Shown one piece after another: positions 44,400 through 54,390 of a stretch of DNA of 64,000 nt; within the stretch, counting starts at the first letter, position 1, and every line of letters begins with the position of its first letter. The translations under genes were made by a program, and so were the position numbers. Source of the stretch: Zea mays (lineage: Eukaryota > Streptophyta > Magnoliopsida > Poales > Poaceae). The stretch lies in assembly GCF_902167145.1 (NCBI RefSeq), contig NC_050099.1, positions 14,336,434 to 14,400,433 on the forward strand, read 5' to 3'. The notes beneath the pieces are model-generated. The model was not told the origin of the DNA. It saw nothing but the letters and a program-made list of their open reading frames with translations, and did no database searches.

Positions 44400-45182
44400 T
44401 CTATAGCATACATGTGTTATATGTCTTTGATCATGTTACTTTATGCGTTTATATGATTTGTTGCTTATTTATGGTGCTCAAGTTGTGCAAGGGATCCCCG
44501 GACCTCACACATCCATGTGTGAATGATGCACATATTTATGGGGAGATGTGCTACTTGACCCTTTGAGACTAATCTGTTTGTTTGAGTATACTTGATGTAG
44601 TCTCAAAGGTGCATTGAAAGAGAAATGTGGACTTGGACAATGCAAAGACTTCCACTGCACTCCGGTATTAGTGTAATTAACTCCAAGTTCATACTTATGA
44701 TCTTCTTTGCCTTTTGCTCTTAGTTGACATTTTTTGGTGAGGCAATGGGGTTAAAGGGCCAATAATGATCCCGTTTTGGTGCTTAATGCCAAAGGGGGAG
44801 AAATTAAGGCCAAAGCAAATGGATCAGCTACCACTTGTGAATTTCAAAAATAATAGAGTTAGAATTTTTGATTTATCCAAAATACTCTTATTGCAAAAAT
44901 TGGTCTCTTGTGGGGGAGAATTTTGATTATGGGAAAAGGGGGAGTTTTTGGCACTTGATCATTTTCACTCTTGGAATAACTCTTTATGTGCCCAAACAAG
45001 TGTGTTTGACTTAGAGATAGGAAAAAGAATTTGATTTGCAAAAACAAACCAAGTGGTGGCAAAGAGCAATCCAAATATGCCAAATTATAGTAAAAAACAA
45101 TGTGGTCTTCAATTGCATTGATGTTGCACTTCTTTTGGTTGCTTTTGGTTGTGTTGGCATAAATCACCAAAAATGGGGAGAT
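44400..45182 (+). other. 3' untranslated region of element A
   Basis: No gene. Polypurine-like motifs AAAGGGGGAGAAA near 44792 and AAAAGGGGGAG near 44935, then the tract at the LTR, AAAAATGGGGAGAT (about 45169-45182), with one T interrupting the purines. Confidence 0.7.
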
Positions 45183-45341
45183 TGAAAGGGAAATGTGCCC
45201 TTGGGCAATTTCTATATTGTTTTCGTGATTAAGTGCCCAACACATTTAATTAAGTTCTAATGTGCCAAATAAATTGAGAAGTGCAAATCAAGGAAAAAGG
45301 TATGTTTCTAGACTTGGTGAATTTTTTGTGTACTAACATGG
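45183..45341 (+). repeat. 3' LTR stub of element A (159 bp)
   Basis: Matches the first 159 bp of the 5' LTR with about five substitutions and one 1-bp gap, then stops at AACATGG where element G begins. The remaining ~1.1 kb of this LTR is not found to the right. Confidence 0.88.
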
Positions 45342-46020
45342 TGTTAGGGACTTGTGCTCAAATGCTTCGGCTTAAGAACAAGGCAACATAAAATGTTAAA
45401 TATCAAAACCCTTCGTCCTTCGAAGCATTATTTCCCCTTGGATATAATGGATTTCGGACGAAGGTTATGAAGGTCACACCTTCATAATCATAATAAAAGA
45501 TAAGAAAAGATTTATGCATAAAATATGGAAAATAACATGACTACTTTGAACATTATTATTAATTTATTTCTATTTATTTTACTTATATAAACGACAACAA
45601 ATTACAAATGTACCTTCGGCTTGAAGGAAAGTAGGGGCACAAGCGAGATGCCAATGCTAAATCAGCGTGAACAGTACGGGAGTACTGTTCATCTATTTAT
45701 AGGCACGGGACGCAGCCCATGTAAAATTACATTAATGCCCTTTGCTTTTGTCAATAACTCTATAGTAATTCTCCGAGGTCTAATTTGGCTTTTCATCTTT
45801 AAGTCGGTTCCCCTTTTCTGCTGTCATACCGAAGCTTTTCTGCACATAGCTTCGTGATCGTTTCATCCTTCGTCACGAACGTCTTCCATTTCAGTCAAGC
45901 TTCGTCTTGACCATGCTTTTGTATACTCACAACCTGATTCCGAAGATACCTGCTCGCATACTTGTAAAACATTGTCAAATTATGTTTTTGAGGACCTTCG
46001 GAAGCCGAAGGCCCCCAACA
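45342..46020 (-). repeat. 3' LTR of element G (679 bp)
   Basis: Plus-strand TGTTAGGGAC...GGCCCCCAACA. Inverted TATAAATA box at 45694-45701. A 9-bp inverted repeat GAACAGTAC/GTACTGTTC at 45669-45690 lies just downstream of it. Confidence 0.78.
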
Positions 46021-46174
46021 GTAGCCCCTCGCAATATTAATTTGCTGTAATGATAAATTCATATTGCGATATGGACGAAGGCCTTAAGCCGAATGTCCGA
46101 AAAACACCTTCTTTTTGCTAGAATAGCAACAGTCTTTGACAAGCGGGACCCTCCAGTTTTCAACGCATTGGGTG

Positions 46175-46182
46175 TATAAATA
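46175..46182 (+). promoter_or_regulatory. TATA box upstream of the antisense ORF of element G
   Basis: TATAAATA lies 145 bp upstream of the ATG at 46327 and outside the LTR, on the strand opposite to the element. It would start a plus-strand transcript at about 46205-46215. Confidence 0.5.
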
Positions 46183-46326
46183 AGAGCTCATCCCTGGTTT
46201 ATTTGACACGCTCTCTTGCCAACTGCTTTTACTCACCCAACTATTAGCCTGCGCGTAACAACACTTGCTTGGCCTTTTGGATTTTTAAGCTTCGGTTTCG
46301 AGAGCACTTTCTCAGCGTTTGCAAGG

Positions 46327-47976
46327 ATGTCTGAGGATAAAAAAGTTGTTAGTGATTCGAAGCTAAGTCTTTCTGAGGAAATGCATCTGGGCTTTCTTCA
46401 ATCAATGTCGAAGACTAATACAGAGAAGATTACTAAAGAAATTTTGGAGGGTTTGTCTGAAGATACTTGTGACAGTGATAGTTATGATGTAGAAAGTGAG
46501 GGTGAAGACTCCGAAGATCGACCGTGGCGACCGAGTCACACAGTTTTCAGCAAATCGAGCATTAAGCAGAGTCATCTTGATACCATGAAAGGAAGGTATT
46601 TTCGAGACATGTCTATTGTGAGGGCGGATATTGGGGAAAAAACTGTGCCTACTCCCGAAGAAAATGAAGTCGTGGTATTCCGAAGCTTCTAGAAAGCTGG
46701 ACTACGATTTCCCTTAAGCAGTTTTGTTGTGGAAGTACTGAAGGTATTTGAAGTCTACCTTCACCAACTCACTCCCGAATCAATCATAAGAATGGGCATC
46801 TTCGTCTGGGCCGTGAGGAGCCAAGGTTTGGAACCAAATGCTAAAAGTTTTTGCAACATACATGAGTTGTTGTACGAGACGAAACCTTGGGGCAAAGAGC
46901 AGTATCACAACAATTTTGGCTGCTATAGCTTCGGCGCCCGATCTGGGTCAAGTTGCCCCGTGCCAACCTTTCGGAAAAGATGGCCCGACAACTGGATGAC
47001 ATAATGGTTTTATGTGAAGAATGATTTAAAAATCCGGGAAGATATTAAAGGTATCATTATGCGCCCTGTTTGGCAACGCTTCGGCCTTCGGAGGCCGAAG
47101 GTGGTGATGGATGAAACAACAGAAAAATGCCAAAGAGCCTTCGGCGCAGTGTGCTCTTTTATTGGGACAAGGGATTTAATGCAAGAACATATTGCCTTCA
47201 GAGTATGGCCACTTGCAGATAACTGGGAAATGCCGAAGGAAACCGTTAAAGAACCTGACGAAGGTGGACTAGTCCGGCTAAAATACACATTCAAGTACGG
47301 AGATAAATTCGTTGAGCCAGATGATGACTGGCTAAAAAGCATTGAGACTGTAAGTGATGAACTGCTTGGGGTATACTCAAAGGCCGAAGATACTGCATTA
47401 TCAGCGGCCTTCGGAGGCCGAAAGAAGAAGAGGCTCAATCGAGTATTTGACGCAATTGGGTTTGTCTACCTCGACTACCATTATCCAGTGCGGGGTCAAA
47501 AAAGAAAGAATACTTCCTCTGCGAAGGAAACTACTTCAGCCGCTCCTAGTGAGCCGGCGCCGAAGAAGAAAAGGGTAAAGGTTCTCACACACCGGCCACG
47601 TTATAATGAACTGGCCACAGTGCCTGAGTTCGCCGGTGAGACCTCTTCGGCCACCGAAGCTAAAGAATCAACTCTGCCAGAAATTGAAGAGTTGGCTGAA
47701 GTACCAGCAACAGAAAAGATAGAAGAACCAAGGACTGAAGAAGCAAAAACATTAGAAGTTTTAAGTCCTTCAGCAAAAATTGAGATAGGAAAAAGCCAGA
47801 AGGGTCCAACAGTGACCCCGAAAAGAAAAAGGATGGTTAATGTGTTAGATGTTTTGGAGACAATTAAATCTTCAAGCATAACTCCAAAAAAAACTGTTGA
47901 AACTTCTGAAATGTCTACTGAAGCCTTTGTTGCTGAAGCTTCGAAGCAACAATTTGAAACTGAAGCTGGGCCTTGA
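46327..47976 (+). pseudogene. Antisense extra ORF of element G (Transposase_28 / 'putative gypsy type transposon' domain)
   Basis: One frame of about 550 codons from MSEDKKVVSDSKLSLSE with only two stops: TAG at 46690 and TAA near 47002. Parts: acidic head (SEGEDSEDR), then the domain known as putative gypsy-type transposon (Pfam Transposase_28), seen in KAGLRFPLSSFVVEVLKVFE and LHQLTPESIIRMGIFVWAVR. A middle part follows (LIREDI-like, VWQRFGLRRPK, FKYGDKFVEPDDDWLKSIE), then a Lys-rich nuclear-signal-like EPAPKKKRVKV and an acidic/Ser tail. The frame ends at the truncation point. Function is unknown. Tat-lineage elements such as Grande are known to carry extra antisense ORFs near the 3' LTR, which fits the position. 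Confidence 0.65.
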
Positions 47977-48439
47977 CACCCAATAGACAATTTCTTTCTA
48001 ACTTGACACCCAATAGCACTTGAAAGTTGTCTAGCACTTTTACCAATAGGCTAACCTCGATCATTGAGTAAAATTTTGATTTTTGGCATTTCAGGTGACC
48101 TTGAGAATATTCCCTCCATCTTAGTTATGCCCCTTGCAGGCCTCTTTTTTGTAGCATTGATTGGATCATCCTCGGTAACTTCAACTTAAGCAAATGAAAA
48201 GCACACATTGGTAACTGTTAAAAGAAGTTGCATGTACTAAATGATATACATGATATATAAATATGAGGATTATGAGTCATCACCATTGTCGGTGAGAAAA
48301 TCTCCCACCGTCTGCAAATCAGCAATCGCTTGTTCGTCTTGAGGTTGAGCATTTTGTCTTTGTGGCCTTGGTTGCAAGTTTGGAGGTTTAGTTGTTGGAA
48401 CACTTGTCTTCTGTTTTTTCTACAAGCAAATGGCATGAA

Positions 48440-48790
48440 TGTTATGCAGTTAACTGCTATGAAACTGCTATGAAATATATATATACATTTGCTAAAAGTG
48501 CTAGAACTAAAACTGCTATAAAACTGAAACTGCTATATAAATACACACTGAACCCGTCATTTGCTAAAACTGCTAGAAATGACTGCTATAAAAGTGCTAG
48601 AAATACATATACCCTTTTCCCTCTAAGTCTATCAGTGTCCGAAGTCACTTGCTAAAAGTGCTAGAAATATATACAGTCATTTGCTAAAACTGAAACTGCT
48701 ATAAATCTGAAACTGAAACTGCTATAAAACTGAAACTGAAACTTGATTCATGCTGACCGTCTACAGAAACTGAAACTGAAAATTGAAAGA
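48440..48790. repeat. Degenerate tandem repeat in intron 1 of the TnpA-like gene
   Basis: Many variants of ACTGCTATAAA, AAACTGAAACTG and TTTGCTAAAAGTGCTAGAAATA follow each other with no fixed long period. It looks like slippage-grown, low-complexity DNA and has no coding sense. Confidence 0.7.
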
Positions 48791-50318
48791 AATGGCAATT
48801 TTCCTTCAAAGAAATGATGCTGGCGTACACATGTAATTGACACTAGTTATTATCATTTCAAACACAAACAAGCACACCTCATAAACCATGTTCCCCCCTT
48901 CTTTCCCCTCCAGTTCAATCTCACTGGTCTTTGATTGTATTATATGTGAGCATCCATCATTCTGTGACGATACTTGATACTCCAATCGCACACACAGACA
49001 CAATGACACGCAAGTGTAGGGGGAAAAATAGGCATGGTGTTTGTGACTGACTAACATGCCCAGACCAGGCCAAAAACCTGCAGATTTTCAATGCAAGGAA
49101 TCCAGCAAACGCGAGTAGTACGGTTTTTTTGGGTCTACTCCGCTGGTCGTCCATTCGTCTGCTGTTGCTGCCCTGGAAGAACAGCTGATCCCTTCTGCTT
49201 TGTAGCTTTTGCTGGTTGGTCAGTGCTTTGTTGTGAGCTGCCTGCACATGAGGCCACATGCCACTGCAGGTCCGCAGCACACTTCCAATCCCATCGCTAC
49301 ACCTGCACTGCGTCTGTTTGATTAGGGTCACCCCATGAGCCGTGTTTGCACAGATGCTTGGAGCTTTTTATTATTATTACTATGTTCTTCTGGCAAGATG
49401 GCTTCTTTTGTCCTACAGACTCGCATCTGGCAATAGCCTTTAGGTCAGTTCTTGTCGCTTCGGGTTTGTTTTGGCCTGCAGACTATTTTTGAATAGTTTT
49501 TTTTACTGCGGACCAAGCTCTGGATTTGGGATACATTTAGAACCTAGGTAAAAGAGTGGTTCCAAACAGTAACGGAAACTGAGTTTCAGTGTTTTGATGG
49601 TTGTTTGAAAGCTGGTTTGTGGCTAGCCTATAAGGTTTTAGGCTACGGTGTTTGTAGATGAAATAAAGACCATATGATGGTGAATAATTTCTAGTAAGTG
49701 AGTATAGCATGATCCTACACGAAAAGTGGAGTAAAACTGGCTCAAAATTGGATTGTTTGTGGCTGAAACTGAATTGTATTCAGTTACTGAAAACTGGAAA
49801 TCAGTGTTTTGTGCCCAGTTTGAAGTCATTTTGGGACTAAGAATTATATAGCAAAGTTGGAGCCCATAGTACATATAATGAGTTTTATAAAGAAGGTTGG
49901 GCTTAGTTCTACGCAAAAGTGAGAGTAAAACAGCTCTAAACTTTCTCTGTCAGACAAAAGGTATGCAGATTTAGTTGACTGTTCCTAAGGAATTCAGTAA
50001 ACCATCCACCATGCATTTCAGAATGTTTCAGAATTAGAGGTGCTAAAATTATAGCGTGGCTAATTCAAATAGCAGTGTTTATTGAAGATAAATATCGTTA
50101 GTGTTCATGTCAGATTGAGGCTCATTCTGAGCGTGCGTCGAACTCAACTACAACCTCCTAACGCACTAAAAAAATCTGAGCTTATTCAGTTTCCATACTC
50201 TGAAACGCGACAACACTAATTGAGCTTATTCAGACTTTGGAATTTATTTGCAATAGAACAATCAGCAGTCGGTGAGAACAAAACTGTATAAACTGAAATT
50301 CAGTTAAGAGATGCCAAC
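48791..50318 (-). other. Rest of intron 1 of the TnpA-like gene
   Basis: About 1.5 kb without recognisable gene. Contains scattered CTGAAACTGAATT and AAACTGGAAATCAGTG motifs (49575-49830) related to the repeat at 48440-48790. An 18-bp direct repeat GTTAAGAGATGCCAACCT (50303-50320 and 50376-50393) spans the exon 1 boundary. Confidence 0.5.
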
Positions 50319-50504
50319 CTTCGAAATTTTTTTTGATGGACCTTGGTGCTCCATACTCTTGACGATTTTAGGGATGTTAAGAGATGCCAACCTCCTTTTA
50401 TTTCTTTCAATATTTTCTTGCTTCAGCTGCTCGTATTCACTACATGAACCATCTTTATTGCTTTCTCTTGCGCTTGCCATTTTTTTCCTGAAATATCATC
50501 AAAC

Positions 50505-50521
50505 ATGGAATCATCAAACTT
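50505..50521. repeat. Left target-site duplication of the LINE
   Basis: ATGGAATCATCAAACTT, repeated exactly at 56948-56964. A longer 31-bp match (50491-50521) recurs at 57050-57080, so the duplication may be longer and the right LINE end further right. Confidence 0.7.
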
Positions 50522-50634
50522 TTTTCTTGAATACGCAGGAGATCTGCGTATTTTTGTATTAAGAAGAGAAAAGGGGTGAAACCCCAAAACACGAACAGCA
50601 GACTTACAGACACACACCACCAAATACACCACTC

Positions 50635-53600
50635 TTAAAACAACTCCTCTAGATGGAAAGAAGAGAGAGCTTTAGCGCCAGCCAAACGCCAGCACAACAT
50701 CTCTTCCCTCGCAGCCGAGAGGGCGATCACAACACTCGGGCTACAGCCATCAAACACACACCTATTTCTATGCTTCCAAATGGACCACGCACCCAAAATG
50801 ACCAGCGAGTTGAAACCCTTCGACAAAGGCTTGCCCACCATCTCAGCACTCTTCTCCCACCAAGAGTCAAAACAGCTATCCCCTGTAGAAGGACAGAGCA
50901 CCTGGAAGTCCCCCGACCGAAGGAGAAGAAACCAAAACTGCTTTGCAAAACTGCACTCGACCAACAAATGATTAATTGTCTCATCGGCCTGGTCACAGAG
51001 CGGACAGCAGACGGGGTGGTCTAGCCCCCTCAAAGCCAACCTGTCAGCTGTCCAGCATCTATTATGCTCCACGAGCCACAGAAAAAAAATTGCATTTACC
51101 CGGAGCCCAAGACTTCCAAATCCGCTCAGCCGGGCCAAAATCAACCGCTCCAAGGAGAAGAACTTTGTAGGCAGAACTAGAAGAGTAGTCCCCAGAAGCA
51201 TTGAATTTCCAAATATGCCTATCTGGAATACGAGGCTGAAGAACAAGACCCTCCAGCAGGTCACAAAGGCCTAGAACTTGCGCAAGCGCCCTAACTGAAA
51301 GCGCACCCCTTATGTCAGCCACCCAATTTAGATCAGTCAGAGCATCTTTAACCAGCCTTTTGGAAGCAATACGCCTAGGAACATGCTCAAGAACCTCAGG
51401 TGCCACCTCTCCGATGCATCTACCATTCAGCCACCGATCCTTCCAAAAAAGGATATCATTTCCATCACCCAACTCAGACACAACTGCAATATTAATCAAA
51501 GCCTGCACCGTTCCACAAGCCTGAACAGGGAGGACCGACCAAGGTTTAGAGTGGTCGGTTCTCTGGAGCTAGGGCCACCTAGCCCGAAGAGCCACGCTCA
51601 ACAGCCGCAGATCAATGATCCCAAGCCCACCCAAGTCCTTAGGCCTAGTAACCTTGCCCCACGCCACCAAACAGTGACCCCCATTGGCTTGTCTTCTTCC
51701 TTTCCAAAGGAAGCCCCTTCTTATCTTGTCAATAGCTTTAACAGTCCAGCTAGGGAGGTCCAAAGCCATGGCAGCATAGATCATTTTCGCTGTGAGAACC
51801 GACTGAACATACACAGCACGACCCGCCTTTGTCATAAGGTCGGCCTTCCAACCCGGAAGCACATTAGCTGTTTTGTCCACCAATGCCTGCAACTGAACCT
51901 TTGAAAGCTTTCCCAAAGACAGAGGTAAACCAAGATACTGACAAGGGAAATCCGACAAGGGACATGGGAGACAATCTCGGACCCGCACCAAATCATCCTC
52001 GGTACAACGAATGGGGAACACACTACTTTTCTGGACATTAGTCTTGAGCCCCGAAGCTTCCCCAAAAAGTCGAAGGATCTCTAGGATTATATTTATGTCT
52101 AAAGCCACAGGCCTAAGGAAAACCACAGCATCATCCGCATAAAGAGAAAGCCTGTGATGCAAAGCTCCAGACGATAGACGCTGGAGTAACCCTTCATCGG
52201 AAGCCTTTTGAATGAGCAGATTTAGAGCATCCATGACCAAAATAAACAACATAGGAGAGAGTGGATCGCCTTGCCTTAGACCCCTTTGGTGCGCAATGAT
52301 CTCCCCAGGAACACCATTCAGCAAGATTCTAGTGGAGGAGGTAGCCAGCAGCCCACTAACATCACACCAAATCTGTCCGAACCCCATCTTCCTCAAAACC
52401 TCAATGAGAAACGGCCATGAAACCGAGTCAAAAGCCTTGGAAATGTCCAGCTTGAAGAGGATACGAGCCTGCCTTTGTTGGTGGAGAAACCTAGCAGTGC
52501 ATTGGACCAACATGAAATTGTCAAGAATGAATCTTTTTTTGATAAAAGCTGTCTGATTGGGTGAAACCATTGCATTCAAATGCACAGCCAGCCTATTTGC
52601 CATCAACTTTGTTACCAGCTTGGCGAAGCTATGTATGAGGCTGATCGGACAAAAATCCTTCACAAGGGCTGCACCATCAATCTTCGGCAATAGGGTAATG
52701 AACGCAGAATTAAGCAGCCCAAGATTTCTAAAATTGCAATCCCAGACACATGAGATTGCCGCCATCACATCAAGCCTGATAACAGACCAACAAGATTTAT
52801 AGAATCGACCCGTGAAACCATCCGGCCCCGGGGCTTTATCAGACGGGGTTGATTTAACCGTGTCCCAAACTTCATCCTCCGAGAAATGCACATTCAAGCC
52901 ATCAAGATCAAAAGATTGCAACCCTAGCTCATCAAGGTCAATAGAGGCATCTCTCTGAATAGCAGTACCAAGCAAACCATCATAGAAGTCGAAAAGGGCT
53001 ACTGCCTTGTCATCATGAGAAGTCCAGACCTCGCCCTCGGTGGAAGTTAGAGAAGCAATAAAATTCCTCTTCTTCCTGCATCTCGCCTGGGCATGAAAGA
53101 GTGATGTATTGGCGTCTCCATCTTTCAACCAAGTAACATGAGACCGAAGCCGCGCCACTGATCTAGACCAGGAGGAAAGCGCAAGAATGCGCTTCTTCAA
53201 AGCACACCAGAACCAGTCTTCAGCAGGTGACAGAACTCGAAGCTCCTGAGCCATCTCAAACATGTGAAGGAGTTCCCAAGCCATCTCAAGCTGAAGCTTC
53301 AAACAACCCACTTTTTTTGCACTCCAACTCTGCAAAGCCCTAGACGTAGCCTGCAACTTCCTGGAGAGAGTGACCAGAGGACACGGACCTGGCGCCACCG
53401 AGCACCAAGTCTGATCAATAGTGTCATGAAAACCTTCCAACTTAACCCAGAAAGCCTGGAAGAAAAAACGCCCTTTTGCTCTATTGACATCCTGCAAACC
53501 TAGCAGAAGAGGGCAATGGTCTAAATCTTGAGAAGCTGTACTCTGAAGCAAACAACCCGGAAAGAGAGCATCCCAATCCGCAGAACAGAACATCCTATCC

Positions 53601-54193
53601 AGACGAACCAAGGTGGGGTTGCTCTGTCCATTTGACCAAGTGTATTAGCGACCAGTCAAGGGAATTTCAAGAAGAGCCAAATCATCCTTCCATCTTCTGA
53701 ATCTCCCCATCATATTTCGATCAAGGTTGGAATTGTTTTTATCCTCGTTACTTAGGATCATGTTGAAATCACCGATCACTAGCCACGGACCCAGGCAGTG
53801 AGTTCTAACAGTCGTAAGCTCATGCAGGAATTCAATTTTTTCAGCAATACCTTGGGGAGCATACACACAAGACAGCCACCAGGACGCGCCATCAGCCAGC
53901 CGAAAATTCACCGAAACACAGTGACCATCAATCCTTGACCCAAGAGAAGTTACATGACTCCTCCAAGCAACCAGAATACCTCCACTTGCGCCATTCGAGG
54001 GAGAGAAAACGAAATTGCCAAAGTCTGAACCCAAACAACGACAAACCAGCCATCTGGTAACATCCGACATTTTAGTTTCTTGAATACAGATCACATCCGC
54101 TTTGACGCTGTCCACTAAACATCGAACCACATCTTGCCGGGCCGAACTATTATGGCCCCGCACATTCCAGCAAAGAATTTTTGAAGGATCCAT
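50635..54193 (-). pseudogene. LINE ORF2: endonuclease, reverse transcriptase, zf-RVT
   Basis: Endonuclease from MDPSKILCWNVRGHNS (Asn of WNVRG), IQETK (Glu), GDFN (Asp) and LDHCPLL (His). Reverse transcriptase with [37 protein letters not shown] and YADDAVVFL. The thumb region follows, then the plant zf-RVT domain (CCPLCDQADETINHLLVEC, FWFLLL). Lesions: TAA at 53645 before YTWSNGQ, TAG at 51569 for Trp in ARWP-LQRTD, and a one-base shift in a run of eight T (element strand) near 51081-51088. ORF2 nicks target DNA and copies the RNA there. No RNase H domain is seen after zf-RVT. Confidence 0.88.
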
Positions 54194-54390
54194 TGAGAAA
54201 ACAAAAAACCACGACCAAAAAGGACCAAGGCTTAGACCACCGCCGAAGAAGGCTCCCCCAACAAATTCTCAGGGATGGACATGTTGAGAAGCAGCGCCAA
54301 GGCGTTGAGCTGCAGATCCGAGGGCCGCTTAACAAAAACCTTAGCATAACCATCGAGAACACTTGGAGACAACACATCGTCATGATCAGC

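Larger units (their letters stand above)
3080..45341 (+). mobile_element. Opie-like Ty1/copia element A (outermost of the nest)
   Basis: Plus-strand sirevirus-type element inserted in the CACTA. It has a 5' LTR (3080-4348), primer-binding site, gag (4399-6766) and pol (6778-9083, resuming 43516-44399). The 3' untranslated part lies at 44400-45182, followed by a 159-bp stub of the 3' LTR (45183-45341). Element B sits in its reverse-transcriptase region with a 5-bp duplication ATGAC (9079-9083 and 43516-43520). Gypsy element G cuts the 3' LTR. The remaining LTR and the right flank in the CACTA are missing. It is the most degraded copia copy here. The 159-bp LTR stub differs from the 5' LTR by about 3 %. 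Confidence 0.88.
45342..47973 (-). mobile_element. Ty3/gypsy element G (Tat-like), truncated, inserted in A's 3' LTR
   Basis: Only the 3' LTR (45342-46020) and about 1.95 kb of adjoining internal sequence remain. Orientation is minus: the LTR start on that strand is TGTTGGGGGCCTTCGG, it carries an inverted TATAAATA box, and a polypurine tract GCGAGGGGCTAC adjoins it on the internal side (46021 onward). The internal part bears an ORF on the opposite (plus) strand. The gag-pol and 5' LTR have been lost together with neighbouring A and CACTA sequence. Confidence 0.7.
47974..50480 (-). pseudogene. TnpA-like (Transposase_24-type) gene of the CACTA, 5' exons
   Basis: Exon 1 (50480-50319): MASARESNKDGSCSEYEQLK, then ENIERNKRRLASLNIPKI, as at the N-terminus of many plant CACTA second genes. 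Exon 2 (48419-48284): basic, Pro/Gln-rich. Exon 3 (48184-47974): RPARGITKMEGIFSR and NDRGQPIGKSARQLSS, characteristic of the plant Transposase_24 (Ptta/En/Spm) family. Donors GTTGGC and GTGATG, acceptors TTGTAG and CTTAAG; phases 0 and 1 match across both introns. Exon 3 breaks off at 47974 against element G; later exons are at 2044-2967. TnpA-type proteins bind the element's ends and assist TNP2. This copy is dead because its middle is missing. Confidence 0.65.

Noticed and set aside
45337..45341. CATGG as target-site duplication of element G
   Set aside because: The right end of G is deleted, so there is no second copy to compare.
49091..49321. Cys-rich 76-codon plus frame
   Set aside because: Short, within the proposed CACTA intron, no recognisable motif, and no supporting start or splice signals.
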